Positions 38,423 through 46,605 of a DNA stretch of 64,000 nt are shown piece by piece. The notes below the pieces were generated by a model. It saw only the letters and a list, made by a program, of their open reading frames with translations. It did no database searches and was not told the DNA's origin. Origin of the DNA: Halomonas ramblicola (GTDB lineage: Bacteria > Pseudomonadota > Gammaproteobacteria > Pseudomonadales > Halomonadaceae); assembly GCF_030409215.1 (NCBI RefSeq), contig NZ_JAUFPL010000001.1:21301-85300 (forward strand). Reading direction: 5' to 3'. A program made the position numbers and the translations under genes. Numbering within the stretch: position 1 is the stretch's first letter; every line of letters begins with the position of its first letter.

Positions 38423-39192
38423 CAGCCCCACCCTCCGTCGACCGGGATGGCGGCACCGGTCAGCTGGGCGCTGTCGTCGGCGGCCAGGAACAGCACGGTG
38501 GGCGCCACGTGCTCGGGCAGCAGGCGCACCTTGAGGCACTGGTGCTCCTGGATGCGCGCCTCGTCCTCGGGGCCGATCCAGCGCTCGAGCTGGCGCGGGG
38601 TGAGGATGCAGCCAGGCACCACGGTGTTGACGCGGATGTTGTGAGGACCCAGGTCGCGGGCCAGGCTGCGGGTCAGGCCGTGCACCCCCGCCTTGGCGGT
38701 GACGTAGGCGGAGAGGTGGCCGATGGCGTTCTGTACGCTGATCGAGCCGAAGTTGATGATCGAGCCGCCGCCGGCCGCCGCCATGCGCTCGGCCACGGCC
38801 TGGATGGCGAAGAACATCGGCCGCAGGTTGAGCGACATGCGCTCGTCCCAGTCGTTGACACTCAGCTCGCGCCAGTCGTGGCGCTCGTCATTGGCGGCGT
38901 TGTTGACCAGGGTGCGGATCGGCCCCAGCGCCTCGCCCGCCTCGTCGAGGGCGGCCCGCAGCGCGGCGACGTCGCGGATGTCGCAGTGCCGATACAGCGG
39001 GGCCCGACCGCCCTGCTGCTCGAGTTCCCGGCACAGGCGCCGGCTGGCCGCGTCGTCGATGTCGACGAAGGCGACCCGCGCCCCCTGGCGGTGGAAGGCG
39101 CTCACCAGGGCGGCGCCGATGCCGCTACCGCCGCCGGTGACGAAGACCACGCGATCCTCGAGGCTGGGGTAGCGCGCGGAAGGATCTGTCAT
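38422..39192 (-). CDS. SDR sugar dehydrogenase (xylose/aldose 1-dehydrogenase-like)
   Basis: 256 residues. The SDR cofactor loop is VVFVTGGGSGIGAAL, the catalytic Ser is in NFGSISV, and Tyr/Lys are in SAYVTAKAG. Segments YPSLEDRVV, VNNAANDERHDWRELS and VVPGCILTPRQLERW parallel the Caulobacter D-xylose dehydrogenase pattern, so NAD-dependent oxidation of an aldose to its lactone is the best guess. The second of two close ATGs (39192) is chosen because AAGGGTG is then properly spaced. First gene of the sugar operon, downstream of the ROK-type sites. Confidence 0.83.
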   Translation of the reverse strand: MTDPSARYPSLEDRVVFVTGGGSGIGAALVSAFHRQGARVAFVDIDDAASRRLCRELEQQGGRAPLYRHCDIRDVAALRAALDEAGEALGPIRTLVNNAANDERHDWRELSVNDWDERMSLNLRPMFFAIQAVAERMAAAGGGSIINFGSISVQNAIGHLSAYVTAKAGVHGLTRSLARDLGPHNIRVNTVVPGCILTPRQLERWIGPEDEARIQEHQCLKVRLLPEHVAPTVLFLAADDSAQLTGAAIPVDGGWG

Positions 39193-39255
39193 GGGCATCA
39201 CCCTTTTGTTGTTGTGGGCGAGTGTGGTTGCAGGCATGGCCTGAGCCGACTCAGG

Positions 39256-39280
39256 ATTTACTTTAGACACCAAAATAAAT
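39256..39280. promoter_or_regulatory. ROK-type operator candidate 1
   Basis: ATTTACTTTAGACACCAAAATAAAT, split as ATTTACTTTAG plus ACAC plus CAAAATAAAT, an imperfect palindrome. It shares TTTAG-N4-CAAAATAA with the site at 39416. Position is 64-88 nt upstream of the dehydrogenase start, a typical promoter location. Confidence 0.6.
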
Positions 39281-39294
39281 CACCGCAGATGCTA

Positions 39295-39311
39295 CTTTAG
39301 TCAAACAATGG
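39295..39311. promoter_or_regulatory. ROK-type operator candidate 2 (weak)
   Basis: CTTTAGTCAAACAATGG retains the CTTTAG half-site of candidate 1 and a degenerate right half. It lies about 30 bp from candidate 1, close to three helical turns, as expected if two dimers bind the same face of the DNA. Confidence 0.4.
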
Positions 39312-39415
39312 CGCACTGGATCCGCTTATCCCGCCGCGCGAGGCGGCCAAAAATGCCCTCGGCAGCCAGGATCGACGCCTCAGGGTTGGCATTCCTGGCG
39401 AATATGCGCTGATAT

Positions 39416-39436
39416 AATTTAGCGAACAAAATAATT
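39416..39436. promoter_or_regulatory. ROK-type operator candidate 3
   Basis: AATTTAGCGAACAAAATAATT matches candidate 1 at all 13 fixed positions of TTTAG-N4-CAAAATAA. It ends 16 nt before the ROK gene start at 39453, so binding would block its own promoter or ribosome loading. Confidence 0.6.
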
Positions 39437-39452
39437 CGATGTGGACAGCGCC

Positions 39453-40670
39453 ATGACCAGCCTCGCCCCCGATGCCGTTCGGCAGGACAACACCCTCGCC
39501 ATCCTCGGCGCCCTTCGCGCCCGGGGGCCCATGGCTCGCGTCGATCTCGGCGCCGTGAACGGCATCAGCTCGGCCACGGTGACGGCGATCACCGCCGAGC
39601 TGCTGCGCCACGGCCTGGTCACCGAGCTGCCCGCCGAGCCCCACCGCCCCGGCGGACGGGGGCGTCCCAAGACGCTGATCCGCCTCGAGCCGGAGGCGGC
39701 CCGGGTGGTCTGCGTCAAGCTGTCGCTCAACGAGGTGCAGGTGGTGGTGGGCGACTTCACCGGCCAGGTGCGCCACGCCGAGACCCGCTCGCTGACCACC
39801 GCCAGCCTGACCCCCGAGGCGCTGTGCGACGTCCTCGAGGAGCGGGTCCGCGCGGCCGCCAGCGCCCTGCCGGGCGAGCCGCCGCGCCTGGGCGGCATCT
39901 GCCTCGCCGTGCAGGGCGTGGTGTCGCCGACCAGTGGCACCCTCGTCTGGTCGCCGGCGCTGCGCTTCCGCAACGCCCCGCTGGCCGCCCCCCTCGCCGA
40001 GCGCTTCGGCTGCCCGGTACTGCTGGAGAACGACGCCAACTGCATCGCCAGCATGCTGGCCCGCCAGCCGGCCTACGCCGACGCCCCCAACCTGGCGGTG
40101 ATCATGCTGGGCTACGGCATCGGCATGTCGGTGCGGATCGAGGGCAAGCCGTTCCTCGGCACTGGCGGCTCGGCCGCCGAGATCGGCCACAGCAAGTTCG
40201 AGCCCGGCGGCGCCCTGTGCGCCTGCGGCCGGCGCGGCTGCATCGAGGCCTATGCCAGCGACTACGCCCTCTACCGCGAGGCCCATGCCCTGCTGCCGCT
40301 GCCGCCGGGCGACAGCGCCCATCCCTCGGAAGAGCAGATGCAGGCCCTGGTGCGTCTCGCCGAGCAGGGCGACCCCGTGGCCCGCCAGATCTACCACAAG
40401 GCGGGGCGCGCCCTGGGCTACGGCATCGCCAACGTGCTGGCCCTGTTCAACCCCGACCTGGTGCTGCTCACCGGCTCGGGGGTGCGCGGCTATGCGGCCA
40501 TGCGGCCCGCCCTGGAGGCGGCCATCGACGAGGCCTTGGTCCCCGAGCTGGTGGGCGCGAGCCGCCTGGCCACCCACCACTGGGACCGCGACATGACCTG
40601 CCTCGGCGGCATCGGCATGATCCTGGAGGCCACCGACCCGGCGCTGCTGGCCGGCAAGCTGCAGGCCTGA
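39453..40670 (+). CDS. ROK-family transcriptional repressor of sugar operon
   Basis: 405 residues from the ATG at 39453 (a GTG at 39441 is also in frame). The N-terminal winged helix (RVDLGAVNGISSATVTAITAELLRHGLV) is followed by a ROK sugar-kinase-like domain with the zinc motif GGALCACGRRGC and EIGHSKFEPGG. Proteins of this XylR/NagC layout repress sugar genes and release DNA on binding the sugar. It is divergent from the sugar operon, and three matching sites occupy the shared intergenic region. Confidence 0.9.
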   Translation: MTSLAPDAVRQDNTLAILGALRARGPMARVDLGAVNGISSATVTAITAELLRHGLVTELPAEPHRPGGRGRPKTLIRLEPEAARVVCVKLSLNEVQVVVGDFTGQVRHAETRSLTTASLTPEALCDVLEERVRAAASALPGEPPRLGGICLAVQGVVSPTSGTLVWSPALRFRNAPLAAPLAERFGCPVLLENDANCIASMLARQPAYADAPNLAVIMLGYGIGMSVRIEGKPFLGTGGSAAEIGHSKFEPGGALCACGRRGCIEAYASDYALYREAHALLPLPPGDSAHPSEEQMQALVRLAEQGDPVARQIYHKAGRALGYGIANVLALFNPDLVLLTGSGVRGYAAMRPALEAAIDEALVPELVGASRLATHHWDRDMTCLGGIGMILEATDPALLAGKLQA

Positions 40671-40674
40671 CACG

Positions 40675-40710
40675 ACGACGCCCCCGCACCAGGGGGTGCG
40701 GGGGCGTCGT
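40675..40710. terminator. Strong GC-rich hairpin between ROK gene and deaD
   Basis: 16-bp perfect arms ACGACGCCCCCGCACC / GGTGCGGGGGCGTCGT around AGGG, lying between convergent genes. No T-run on either strand, so it may act as a transcript-stabilising or bidirectional barrier hairpin rather than a textbook intrinsic terminator. Confidence 0.6.
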
Positions 40711-40745
40711 GCATGGAGCGGACGGCCGGGCGAACCCGGCGTCAC

Positions 40746-42440
40746 TCAGGCCCGTTCGCGGCGGCGGATCGGCGCCTCGCCGTCGTCACGGCGGCGGCGC
40801 GGGGCGCGCTCGGGGGCGCCGCGATCCTCGCTGATCTCCAGCGGGCGGCCGGCGACCCGGGCGCGGGCCATCTTGGCCAGGATGCTGGACGGCAGGCTAC
40901 TGGGCAGCTCGACCACGGAGAAGGCGTTGCGGATGTCGATGCGCCCGATGCGGTTGCCCTCGATGCCGCCCTCGTTGGCCAGGGCGCCGACCAGTTGGCC
41001 GGGCTTGACACCGTCCTTGTGGCCGACGGAGACGCGGTAGCGAATCATGCCCTCGCTGGGACCGCGCTCGCGGTTCGGCGGCTTGCCGTCACGCGGGGCA
41101 CGCTCCTTGCGCGGCGCCTGCAGGCGACCGATGGGCGCCTCGTCGGCGCGGGCCAGGCGGGCGAAGGCGCAGGCCAGCTCGATGGGGTCGTAACCCTCGG
41201 CCACCAGGCGCTCCACCAGGGCACTCTGCTCCTCGGCACCGGCGGTCAGGGCGGCCACCACCTTGTGGTGGAAGACCTCGTCGCGGTGGGCGCGGATGGC
41301 GGCCTCGTCGGGCAGCGCCATCTCGGTCATCTTCTGGCCGGTGGCCTGCTCCATCCAGCCCACCTTGCGGCCCTCGCGGAAGCCGGCGAAGGTGATGGCG
41401 ATGCCGGTACGCCCGGCGCGGCCGGTACGGCCGATGCGGTGGGTGTAGGCCTCGGCATCCTGGGGCAGGTCGTAGTTGATGACGTGGGTGAGGCGCGGCA
41501 CGTCGAGGCCACGGGCGGCCACGTCGGTGGCGATCAGCACGTCGATCTTGCCGCGCTTGAGACGCTGGATGGTGCGCTCGCGCAGGCTCTGGTCGAGGTC
41601 GCCGGATAGACTGGCCACGTTCAGGCCTCGCGCGGACAGCTGTTCCATCAGGGTGGTGCAGGCGGCACGGGTGCGCACGAAGACGATGGCGCCGTCCACC
41701 GGCTCCACCTCGAGGATGCGTGCCAGCGCCTCCAGCTTGGCGCCGCCGTCGACGCGCACCAGGCGCTGCTCGATGTTCTCGCCGGTGGTGGTGCGCGATT
41801 CGATGGCCACCTTCACCGGGTCGACCAGGTAGCGGTTGACGATGCGCTCGATCTCGGCCGGCAGGGTGGCGGAGAAGAATACCCGCTGGGCGTCCTGGGG
41901 GGTGTCGGCGACCACGCGCTTGACGTCGTCGATGAAGCCCATGCGCAGCATCTCGTCGGCCTCGTCGAGCACCAGGGCATTCAGGCCCTCGAGCTTGAGG
42001 CTGCCGCGATCCAGGTGATCGATGACCCGGCCGGGGGTGCCCACCACCACCTGGGCGCCGCGCTTGAGCGCCTGCAGCTGGTCGCGGTATTCCATGCCGC
42101 CGCACAGGATGGCCACTTCCAGGCCCTGGAGGTTCTGGCCGTACTTGCTGAAGGAGACGGCCACCTGCTGGGCCAACTCGCGGGTCGGCGCCAGCACCAG
42201 CACCTGGGGTTCGCGGCGACTCAGGTCGAGGCGCGAGAGCAGCGGCAGGGCGAAGGCCGCGGTCTTGCCGGTACCGGTCTGGGCCTGGCCCAGCATGTCG
42301 CGCCCTTCCAGCAGGGCCGGGATGGTCTCGGCCTGGATGGGGGACGGGGTCTGGTAGCCCAGGGTCTCCACGGCGGAGAGAACGGCAGGCAGCAGGGCAA
42401 GATCGCCGAAACTCGGCGAGGCGACGGAGGAAGAGGTCAT
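40746..42440 (-). CDS. deaD: DEAD-box RNA helicase DeaD/CsdA
   Basis: 564 residues. Helicase motifs in order: Q motif near YQTPSPIQAETIP, AQTGTGKTAA (I), PTRELAQQ (Ia), TPGRV (Ib), VLDEADEML (II), FFSATLP (III), ATDVAARGLDV and HRIGRTGRAGRTG (V/VI). A C-terminal DbpA-type RNA-binding domain follows (MIRYRVSVGHKDGVKPGQLVG) and a basic RR-rich tail. It unwinds RNA in ribosome assembly and cold response. The ATG at 42440 has AAGGTG with 6-nt spacing. Confidence 0.92.
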   Translation of the reverse strand: MTSSSVASPSFGDLALLPAVLSAVETLGYQTPSPIQAETIPALLEGRDMLGQAQTGTGKTAAFALPLLSRLDLSRREPQVLVLAPTRELAQQVAVSFSKYGQNLQGLEVAILCGGMEYRDQLQALKRGAQVVVGTPGRVIDHLDRGSLKLEGLNALVLDEADEMLRMGFIDDVKRVVADTPQDAQRVFFSATLPAEIERIVNRYLVDPVKVAIESRTTTGENIEQRLVRVDGGAKLEALARILEVEPVDGAIVFVRTRAACTTLMEQLSARGLNVASLSGDLDQSLRERTIQRLKRGKIDVLIATDVAARGLDVPRLTHVINYDLPQDAEAYTHRIGRTGRAGRTGIAITFAGFREGRKVGWMEQATGQKMTEMALPDEAAIRAHRDEVFHHKVVAALTAGAEEQSALVERLVAEGYDPIELACAFARLARADEAPIGRLQAPRKERAPRDGKPPNRERGPSEGMIRYRVSVGHKDGVKPGQLVGALANEGGIEGNRIGRIDIRNAFSVVELPSSLPSSILAKMARARVAGRPLEISEDRGAPERAPRRRRDDGEAPIRRRERA

Positions 42441-42869
42441 CAATCACACCTTGGTAGGCCGGGATCACCGGCAGAAATTCAATGGCGTCCCTGACGCATG
42501 GCATACGGTCAGGCGCGCTGCATCCGATCATGGGCAGCACGGGACATCGGAGTCGGGGACGCCGGTCGCACCTGGCATTGGATCCGCGCCATCGGCGATG
42601 GCGGCAAGGACCGCTGTGGCGACCGTCTGCGCCGATCTCGCCCGGGTGGCGGGATCTCGATGGCGCTCCATCTACACAATTCGAACGCGTGCGGTGCGAC
42701 CTGTTCGTGGCCGGACCTGGCGTTGCGGCGCCCACACGGCCTGAGCGGCGGTGGCGTCGTACATGATGGTGGGGTCAACACATGCGAGGAGCGCGCATGC
42801 TACCATCGCCCCCTGCCCCTGGCCAGCCTTTTCGACGACCGCCTCCCCGTTTCCTCCAGGAGAACCGCC
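42441..42869. other. Long divergent intergenic region (deaD / DUF188 gene)
   Basis: About 430 nt with no gene recognised. It contains the inverted repeat CCTGAC/GTCAGG near 42490-42513. A long 5' leader is known for deaD in enteric bacteria, so much of this may be transcribed leader; no specific regulatory element could be confirmed. Confidence 0.4.
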
Positions 42870-43319
42870 ATGCCCACCCTCTGGGTCGATGCCGACGCCT
42901 GCCCCAAGGCGGCCCGCGAGATCATCGTGCGCGCCGCCGAGCGCACCGCAACCCCGGCCTGCTTCGTGGCCAACCATGCGGTGCCGCTGCCGCGCTCGAA
43001 GTGGGTGAAGGCGCTGTCGGTGAGCCACGGCTTCGACGCCGCCGACGACGAGATCGTCGAACGCATCGCCGCCGGCGACCTCTTGATCACCTCGGACCTG
43101 CCGCTGGCCATGGCGGCCATCGAGCGCCAGGCGGCGGTGATGACCACCCGCGGCGAGGCGCTCGACGCCAACAACATCCGCGCGCGGGTGCAGATGCGGG
43201 ATTTCATGGAAACCATGCGCGCCAGCGGCGAGCACACCGGCGGGCCCAAGGGCTACTCCGACGGCGACCGGCGGGAGTTCGCCAATGCGCTGGATAGATG
43301 GCTAGCGAAAAACGCCTGA
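42870..43319 (+). CDS. yaiI: DUF188 (YaiI/YqxD-like, PIN-type) protein
   Basis: 149 residues matching the YaiI/YqxD family: LWVDADACPKAAREI at the start, then the acidic residues ADDEIVERI and ITSDLPLAMAAI of a PIN-like nuclease fold, and the C-terminal [19 protein letters not shown] segment. Activity has not been established for the family. AGGAG lies 7 nt before the ATG. The last ~110 bp are duplicated downstream at 43370-43483, and the reading here ends WLAKNA, while the copy ends WLAKKR. Confidence 0.88.
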   Translation: MPTLWVDADACPKAAREIIVRAAERTATPACFVANHAVPLPRSKWVKALSVSHGFDAADDEIVERIAAGDLLITSDLPLAMAAIERQAAVMTTRGEALDANNIRARVQMRDFMETMRASGEHTGGPKGYSDGDRREFANALDRWLAKNA

Positions 43320-43324
43320 TCCAT

Positions 43325-43354
43325 GCCGCATCTGCACCCGGGTGCAGATGCGGC
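43325..43354. repeat. 30-bp perfect palindrome
   Basis: GCCGCATCTGCACCC directly abutting its complement GGGTGCAGATGCGGC. The right half contains the sequence GGGTGCAGATGCGG that also occurs inside the upstream gene (43186-43199), just before the segment that is duplicated. Confidence 0.95.
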
Positions 43355-43369
43355 TGATACAAGATCCGC

Positions 43370-43483
43370 ATGGAAACCATGCGCGCCAGCGGCGAGCACA
43401 CCGGCGGGCCGAAAGGTTATTCCGACGGCGACCGGCGGGAGTTCGCCAATGCGCTGGATCGGTGGCTGGCGAAGAAGAGATAA
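43370..43483 (+). pseudogene. Partial tandem copy of the DUF188 gene 3' end
   Basis: From ATGGAAACC to TAA this 114-bp stretch repeats the last codons of the preceding gene with only a few substitutions, mostly at the very end. As a stand-alone frame it would encode 37 residues ([19 protein letters not shown]...), and no RBS is seen. It is a duplication scar rather than a gene. Confidence 0.85.
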
Positions 43484-43496
43484 GGCGACCCCGCCA

Positions 43497-43539
43497 GGCG
43501 CCTGACGGCGCCAGTCGCGCAGCGGAGCTGCCCTCTTAC
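43497..43539. repeat. REP-like two-hairpin repeat, copy 2
   Basis: Same architecture as the 24808-24850 copy: GGCGCC-TGAC-GGCGCC then GCAGC-GGA-GCTGC, with three single-base differences. Lies between the duplicated DUF188 3' end and the convergent hslR. Confidence 0.8.
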
Positions 43540-43575
43540 GACTTGACCATCGACGCCTGGCAACCCCGCCCCTAC

Positions 43576-43962
43576 CTACTCCCCACGCTGACGCTGGAAG
43601 CGCTGGATCGCGCGGCGCTGCTTCTTGTCGGGGCGCTTGATCGGGTGCTGCATGGCCTGGTTGGTGAGGCGGCGCGCCTCGGCCTCGCGCTCGCGGCGCG
43701 CGACGCTCTCCGGGGTCTCCTGGTAGAGGGCGCGGGCCTCGGGGGCGCCGCGGCGCTGCTCGGAGAGCGCCAGCACCTCCACCTCCCAAATGTCCCAGCC
43801 CTGGGGCACGCGGACGATGGCGCCCACCTCCACGGCCTTGCTGGTCTTGGCCCGGGCGCCGTTGTAGTGGACCTTGCCCCCCTCGATGGCCTTCTTGGCG
43901 AGCCCCCGGGTCTTGAAGAACCGCGCGGCCCACAGCCACTTGTCGAGGCGCACGCTATCCAT
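43576..43962 (-). CDS. hslR: Heat-shock protein 15, S4-domain RNA-binding protein HslR
   Basis: 128 residues: an N-terminal S4 domain (MDSVRLDKWLWAARFFKTR..AKKAIEGGKVHYNG) and a charged C-terminal helix. HslR binds stalled 50S subunits carrying nascent chains and helps recycle them. GGAGG precedes the ATG at 43962, which lies 8 nt inside the end of the yrfG homologue, matching the yrfG-hslR order in enteric bacteria. Confidence 0.93.
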   Translation of the reverse strand: MDSVRLDKWLWAARFFKTRGLAKKAIEGGKVHYNGARAKTSKAVEVGAIVRVPQGWDIWEVEVLALSEQRRGAPEARALYQETPESVARREREAEARRLTNQAMQHPIKRPDKKQRRAIQRFQRQRGE

Positions 43963-44653
43963 GGACGCCGCCCTCCTCCGCCTCGGGCGCCAGCGGCGGT
44001 TCGTTGCCGGGGAGGATGGCCGCGAAGCGCTGGAGGGCGATGAACTCCTCCAGCTCGCGCTCGGGCTTGGTGCTGTCGGGCTGCTGGATGCCCAGCAGGT
44101 AGCGGATGCCGAATTCCCGGGCGCTCTCCAGCACCCGCGGGTTGTCGTCGATGAACAGGGTGCGGGCGGGGTCGAAGTCCTCCACCTCCTGGAGGGCGAA
44201 CCAGAACTCCTGGTCCTCCTTGGGCACGCCGAGGTCCGCCGAGGAGACGATGGCGTCCACGTACTCCTCCAGCCCGGTGAGCGGCAGCTTGAGCTCGAGG
44301 CTCTCGCGGTCGGCGTTGGTGGCCAGTACCACCCGCGGGTGGGCCTGCTTGAGCCACTTCAGGAAGTCCAGGGCATCGCCGCGCAGGCCGATGAGGTGCT
44401 GGATCTCGCGCTTCAGCGCCACGATGTCCAGGTCCAGCTCGCGGCTCCAGTAGGCCAGGCTGTACCAGTTCAGGGTGCCCTGCTCGTGGAGCACGCGCGA
44501 GCGCACCGCCTCCTGGGTGGCCTCGTCGAGTTGGTGCAGCTCCACGTAGCGCCGCGGCAGGTGTTCCAGCCAGAAGTGGCTGTCGAAGTGGAGGTCCAGC
44601 AGGGTGCCGTCCATGTCCAGCAGGACGGTGTCGATGGCGCGCCAGTCGATCAT
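43955..44653 (-). CDS. yrfG: HAD-family GMP/IMP nucleotidase YrfG
   Basis: 232 residues. HAD motif I is LLDMDGTLLDLHFD, motif II is VLATNADRESL, the motif III lysine is in GVPKEDQEFW, and motif IV is LFIDDNPRVLESA. The match in length and flanking genes to YrfG supports 5'-nucleotidase activity on GMP and IMP. The start at 44653 (MIDWRAIDTV) is preferred over upstream codons of the same frame. Divergent from nudE. Confidence 0.9.
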   Translation of the reverse strand: MIDWRAIDTVLLDMDGTLLDLHFDSHFWLEHLPRRYVELHQLDEATQEAVRSRVLHEQGTLNWYSLAYWSRELDLDIVALKREIQHLIGLRGDALDFLKWLKQAHPRVVLATNADRESLELKLPLTGLEEYVDAIVSSADLGVPKEDQEFWFALQEVEDFDPARTLFIDDNPRVLESAREFGIRYLLGIQQPDSTKPERELEEFIALQRFAAILPGNEPPLAPEAEEGGVHG

Positions 44654-44730
44654 CGCGATTCCCGGGTCGTGGCTTGCGGTAGGTGATATTGTATCAGGCG
44701 CCGCCACTTTCCAGGAAACGGAGCTCCGTC

Positions 44731-45312
44731 ATGTCCTCGCCCAGCTGGCCCCAGAAACCCCAGGTGCTCGACCGCCGCTCGGTGGCCAGGAGCCGCCTCT
44801 TTCATGTGGAGGCCCTCGACCTGCGCTTCTCCAACGGCGCGGAGCGCACCTTCGAGCGCCTCACCGGCAGCGACCAGGGCGCGGTGATGATCGTCGCCAT
44901 GCCGGACCCCGAGCACGTGCTGCTGATTCGCGAGTACGCCGCGGGCTTCGAGGACTATGTGCTGACCCTGCCCAAGGGCCTGGTGGACCCCGGCGAGGAT
45001 ATCGTCGGTGCCGCCAATCGCGAGCTGATGGAAGAGTGCGGCTTCGGGGCGAGCCGCATCGAGCCGCTGGTGGAGCTGTCGCTGGCCCCCAACTACATGC
45101 GCCACCGCATGCAGGTACTGCTGGCCAGCGAGCTCTACCCGAGACGCCTGCCGGGCGACGAGCCGGAGCCACTGATCGTCGAGACCCACGCCATCGACGA
45201 ACTGCCCGCCCTGCTCGCCCGGGAGGACTTCCATGAGGCGCGGGCCATCGCCGCCCTCTACATCGCCCGGGAGCGGTTGCGCGCGGAGGCCGACCCGCCT
45301 CGGGTGTGGTAA
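44731..45312 (+). CDS. nudE: ADP-compounds hydrolase NudE
   Basis: 193-residue Nudix hydrolase. The Nudix box runs from about residue 83 to 105 (GLVDPGEDIVGAANRELMEE..) with the REL-EE core intact, and the extended N-terminus with RLFHVEALDLRFSNG is as in NudE, which cleaves ADP-ribose, Ap3A and NADH. GGAG lies 8 nt before the ATG at 44731. Classic neighbour of yrfG/hslR. Confidence 0.92.
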   Translation: MSSPSWPQKPQVLDRRSVARSRLFHVEALDLRFSNGAERTFERLTGSDQGAVMIVAMPDPEHVLLIREYAAGFEDYVLTLPKGLVDPGEDIVGAANRELMEECGFGASRIEPLVELSLAPNYMRHRMQVLLASELYPRRLPGDEPEPLIVETHAIDELPALLAREDFHEARAIAALYIARERLRAEADPPRVW

Positions 45313-45316
45313 TCGC

Positions 45317-45340
45317 CGACGCCCCCGGACGGCGGCGTCG
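45317..45340. terminator. Hairpin between convergent nudE and oxidoreductase genes
   Basis: CGACGCC / GGCGTCG arms with a 10-nt loop directly after the nudE stop. No clear T-run; probable shared end of two convergent transcripts. Confidence 0.45.
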
Positions 45341-45354
45341 TCACGCAGGCGGGC

Positions 45355-46449
45355 TCAGCGTATGCCGTGCAGCCGCCTCAGGTTGCTGTTGCCTTCCTTC
45401 AGGCGCACCCAGCGTCCCTGGCGATAGCTGTCACGGCCGGCCTCGAGCAGGGTCATGATGTCCACGCCGTCCTCACCGGAGACCGGCGGCTGTCCGCCCT
45501 TGAGCAGCAGCGCCTCGGTGATGCGAGCGTAATACGCCGGATAGTCGCCCGGTACCGAAGGGTACTCGCGGGTGACCAAGTCGGGGCTTTCGTCGGTCCC
45601 CTCGTTGAGGGTGAGCCAGCCCGGCTCGGGATCCACGCCCCAGTCATCGTACGGCTCGAGCCCTTGCTTCAACCAGGCTTCCTGGGGATCGAGCCCGTAG
45701 GTCGAATAGCTGCCCTGCGTCCCGTGCAGCAGGAAGCGCGGGCTGGGTTCCGCGACCAGGGTACTGGCCTGCAGGGTCACCCGCAGCCGGTCGTACTCGA
45801 GCATGGCGACGAATTCGTCATCGACCTGGGAACCATCCCGCACCGTGCCCTGCTCCAGCAGGATGGCCCGCGGCATGCCGAACAGCTCCCGAGCCTGATC
45901 CAGCAGATGGGGGCCCAGGTCATACCAGATGCCGCCACCGGGCTTGTTGCGTTCACGCCAGCGATCGGTGACCCGGGGCCGATAACGATCGAAGCGCGAG
46001 GTGAAGGACACCAGCCGCCCCAGATGGCCCTCGTCGAGCAACTGGCGCACGGTGAGGAAGTCGCTGTCCCAGCGGCGATTCTGGAACACGCTGAGCATCA
46101 GTTCGGAGCGGTCGGCCTGGGCCCTGAGCGTACGCGCCTCGGACAGCGACACCGTCATCGGCTTGTCGATCACCACGTGCTTGCCGGCGGTCAGCGCCGC
46201 CTTGGCCATGGGAAAGTGCTGTTCGTTGGGCGTGGCGATGACCACCAGGTCGATGAGGCGATCCTCGAGCAACTCGCTGAGGTTGTCGACCACCTCCACC
46301 TCGGGCCAATCGGCCAATACCTTGTCGCGATTGGAACTGACTACCGTCATCAGTTCCAGCCTGGGAGCCGCCTTGATCAAAGGGGCATGAAACGTCTTGG
46401 CGGCCATGCCGTAGCCGACCAGGCCCACGTTCAGGGTCTGCGTCTTCAT
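45355..46449 (-). CDS. Gfo/Idh/MocA family oxidoreductase (YhhX-like)
   Basis: 364 residues. The Rossmann loop LNVGLVGYGMAAKTFHAPLI and the active-site HVVIDKPMTVSL are of the type found in E. coli YhhX/YdgJ, together with the GGGIWYDLGPHLLDQA segment. NAD(P)-dependent sugar-type oxidoreductase, substrate unknown. The ATG at 46449 is preferred to an in-frame start at 46479 because it places the glycine-rich loop near residue 12. Appears monocistronic. Confidence 0.88.
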   Translation of the reverse strand: MKTQTLNVGLVGYGMAAKTFHAPLIKAAPRLELMTVVSSNRDKVLADWPEVEVVDNLSELLEDRLIDLVVIATPNEQHFPMAKAALTAGKHVVIDKPMTVSLSEARTLRAQADRSELMLSVFQNRRWDSDFLTVRQLLDEGHLGRLVSFTSRFDRYRPRVTDRWRERNKPGGGIWYDLGPHLLDQARELFGMPRAILLEQGTVRDGSQVDDEFVAMLEYDRLRVTLQASTLVAEPSPRFLLHGTQGSYSTYGLDPQEAWLKQGLEPYDDWGVDPEPGWLTLNEGTDESPDLVTREYPSVPGDYPAYYARITEALLLKGGQPPVSGEDGVDIMTLLEAGRDSYRQGRWVRLKEGNSNLRRLHGIR

Positions 46450-46605
46450 AGGAAATCCGTCTGCTTGCTTCACATCCATGACTCGCAGACCGGTATTCTC
46501 CGGCCTGCGAATCCCTTGTCAGGAAGGTAAGGATGAAGAACTCGAGACGATTAATCGAGCTTAACTTGCCTTGATGCAGTGCCGAGACACCGGCCGCTTG
46601 CCGAC

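Noticed and set aside
40675..40710. Classical rho-independent terminator
   Set aside because: Stem is very strong but neither side is followed by a T-run, so only a generic hairpin is claimed.
43323..43505. 60-codon frame across the duplicated DUF188 end
   Set aside because: It reads the duplicated segment out of frame and spans the palindrome; not a real gene.
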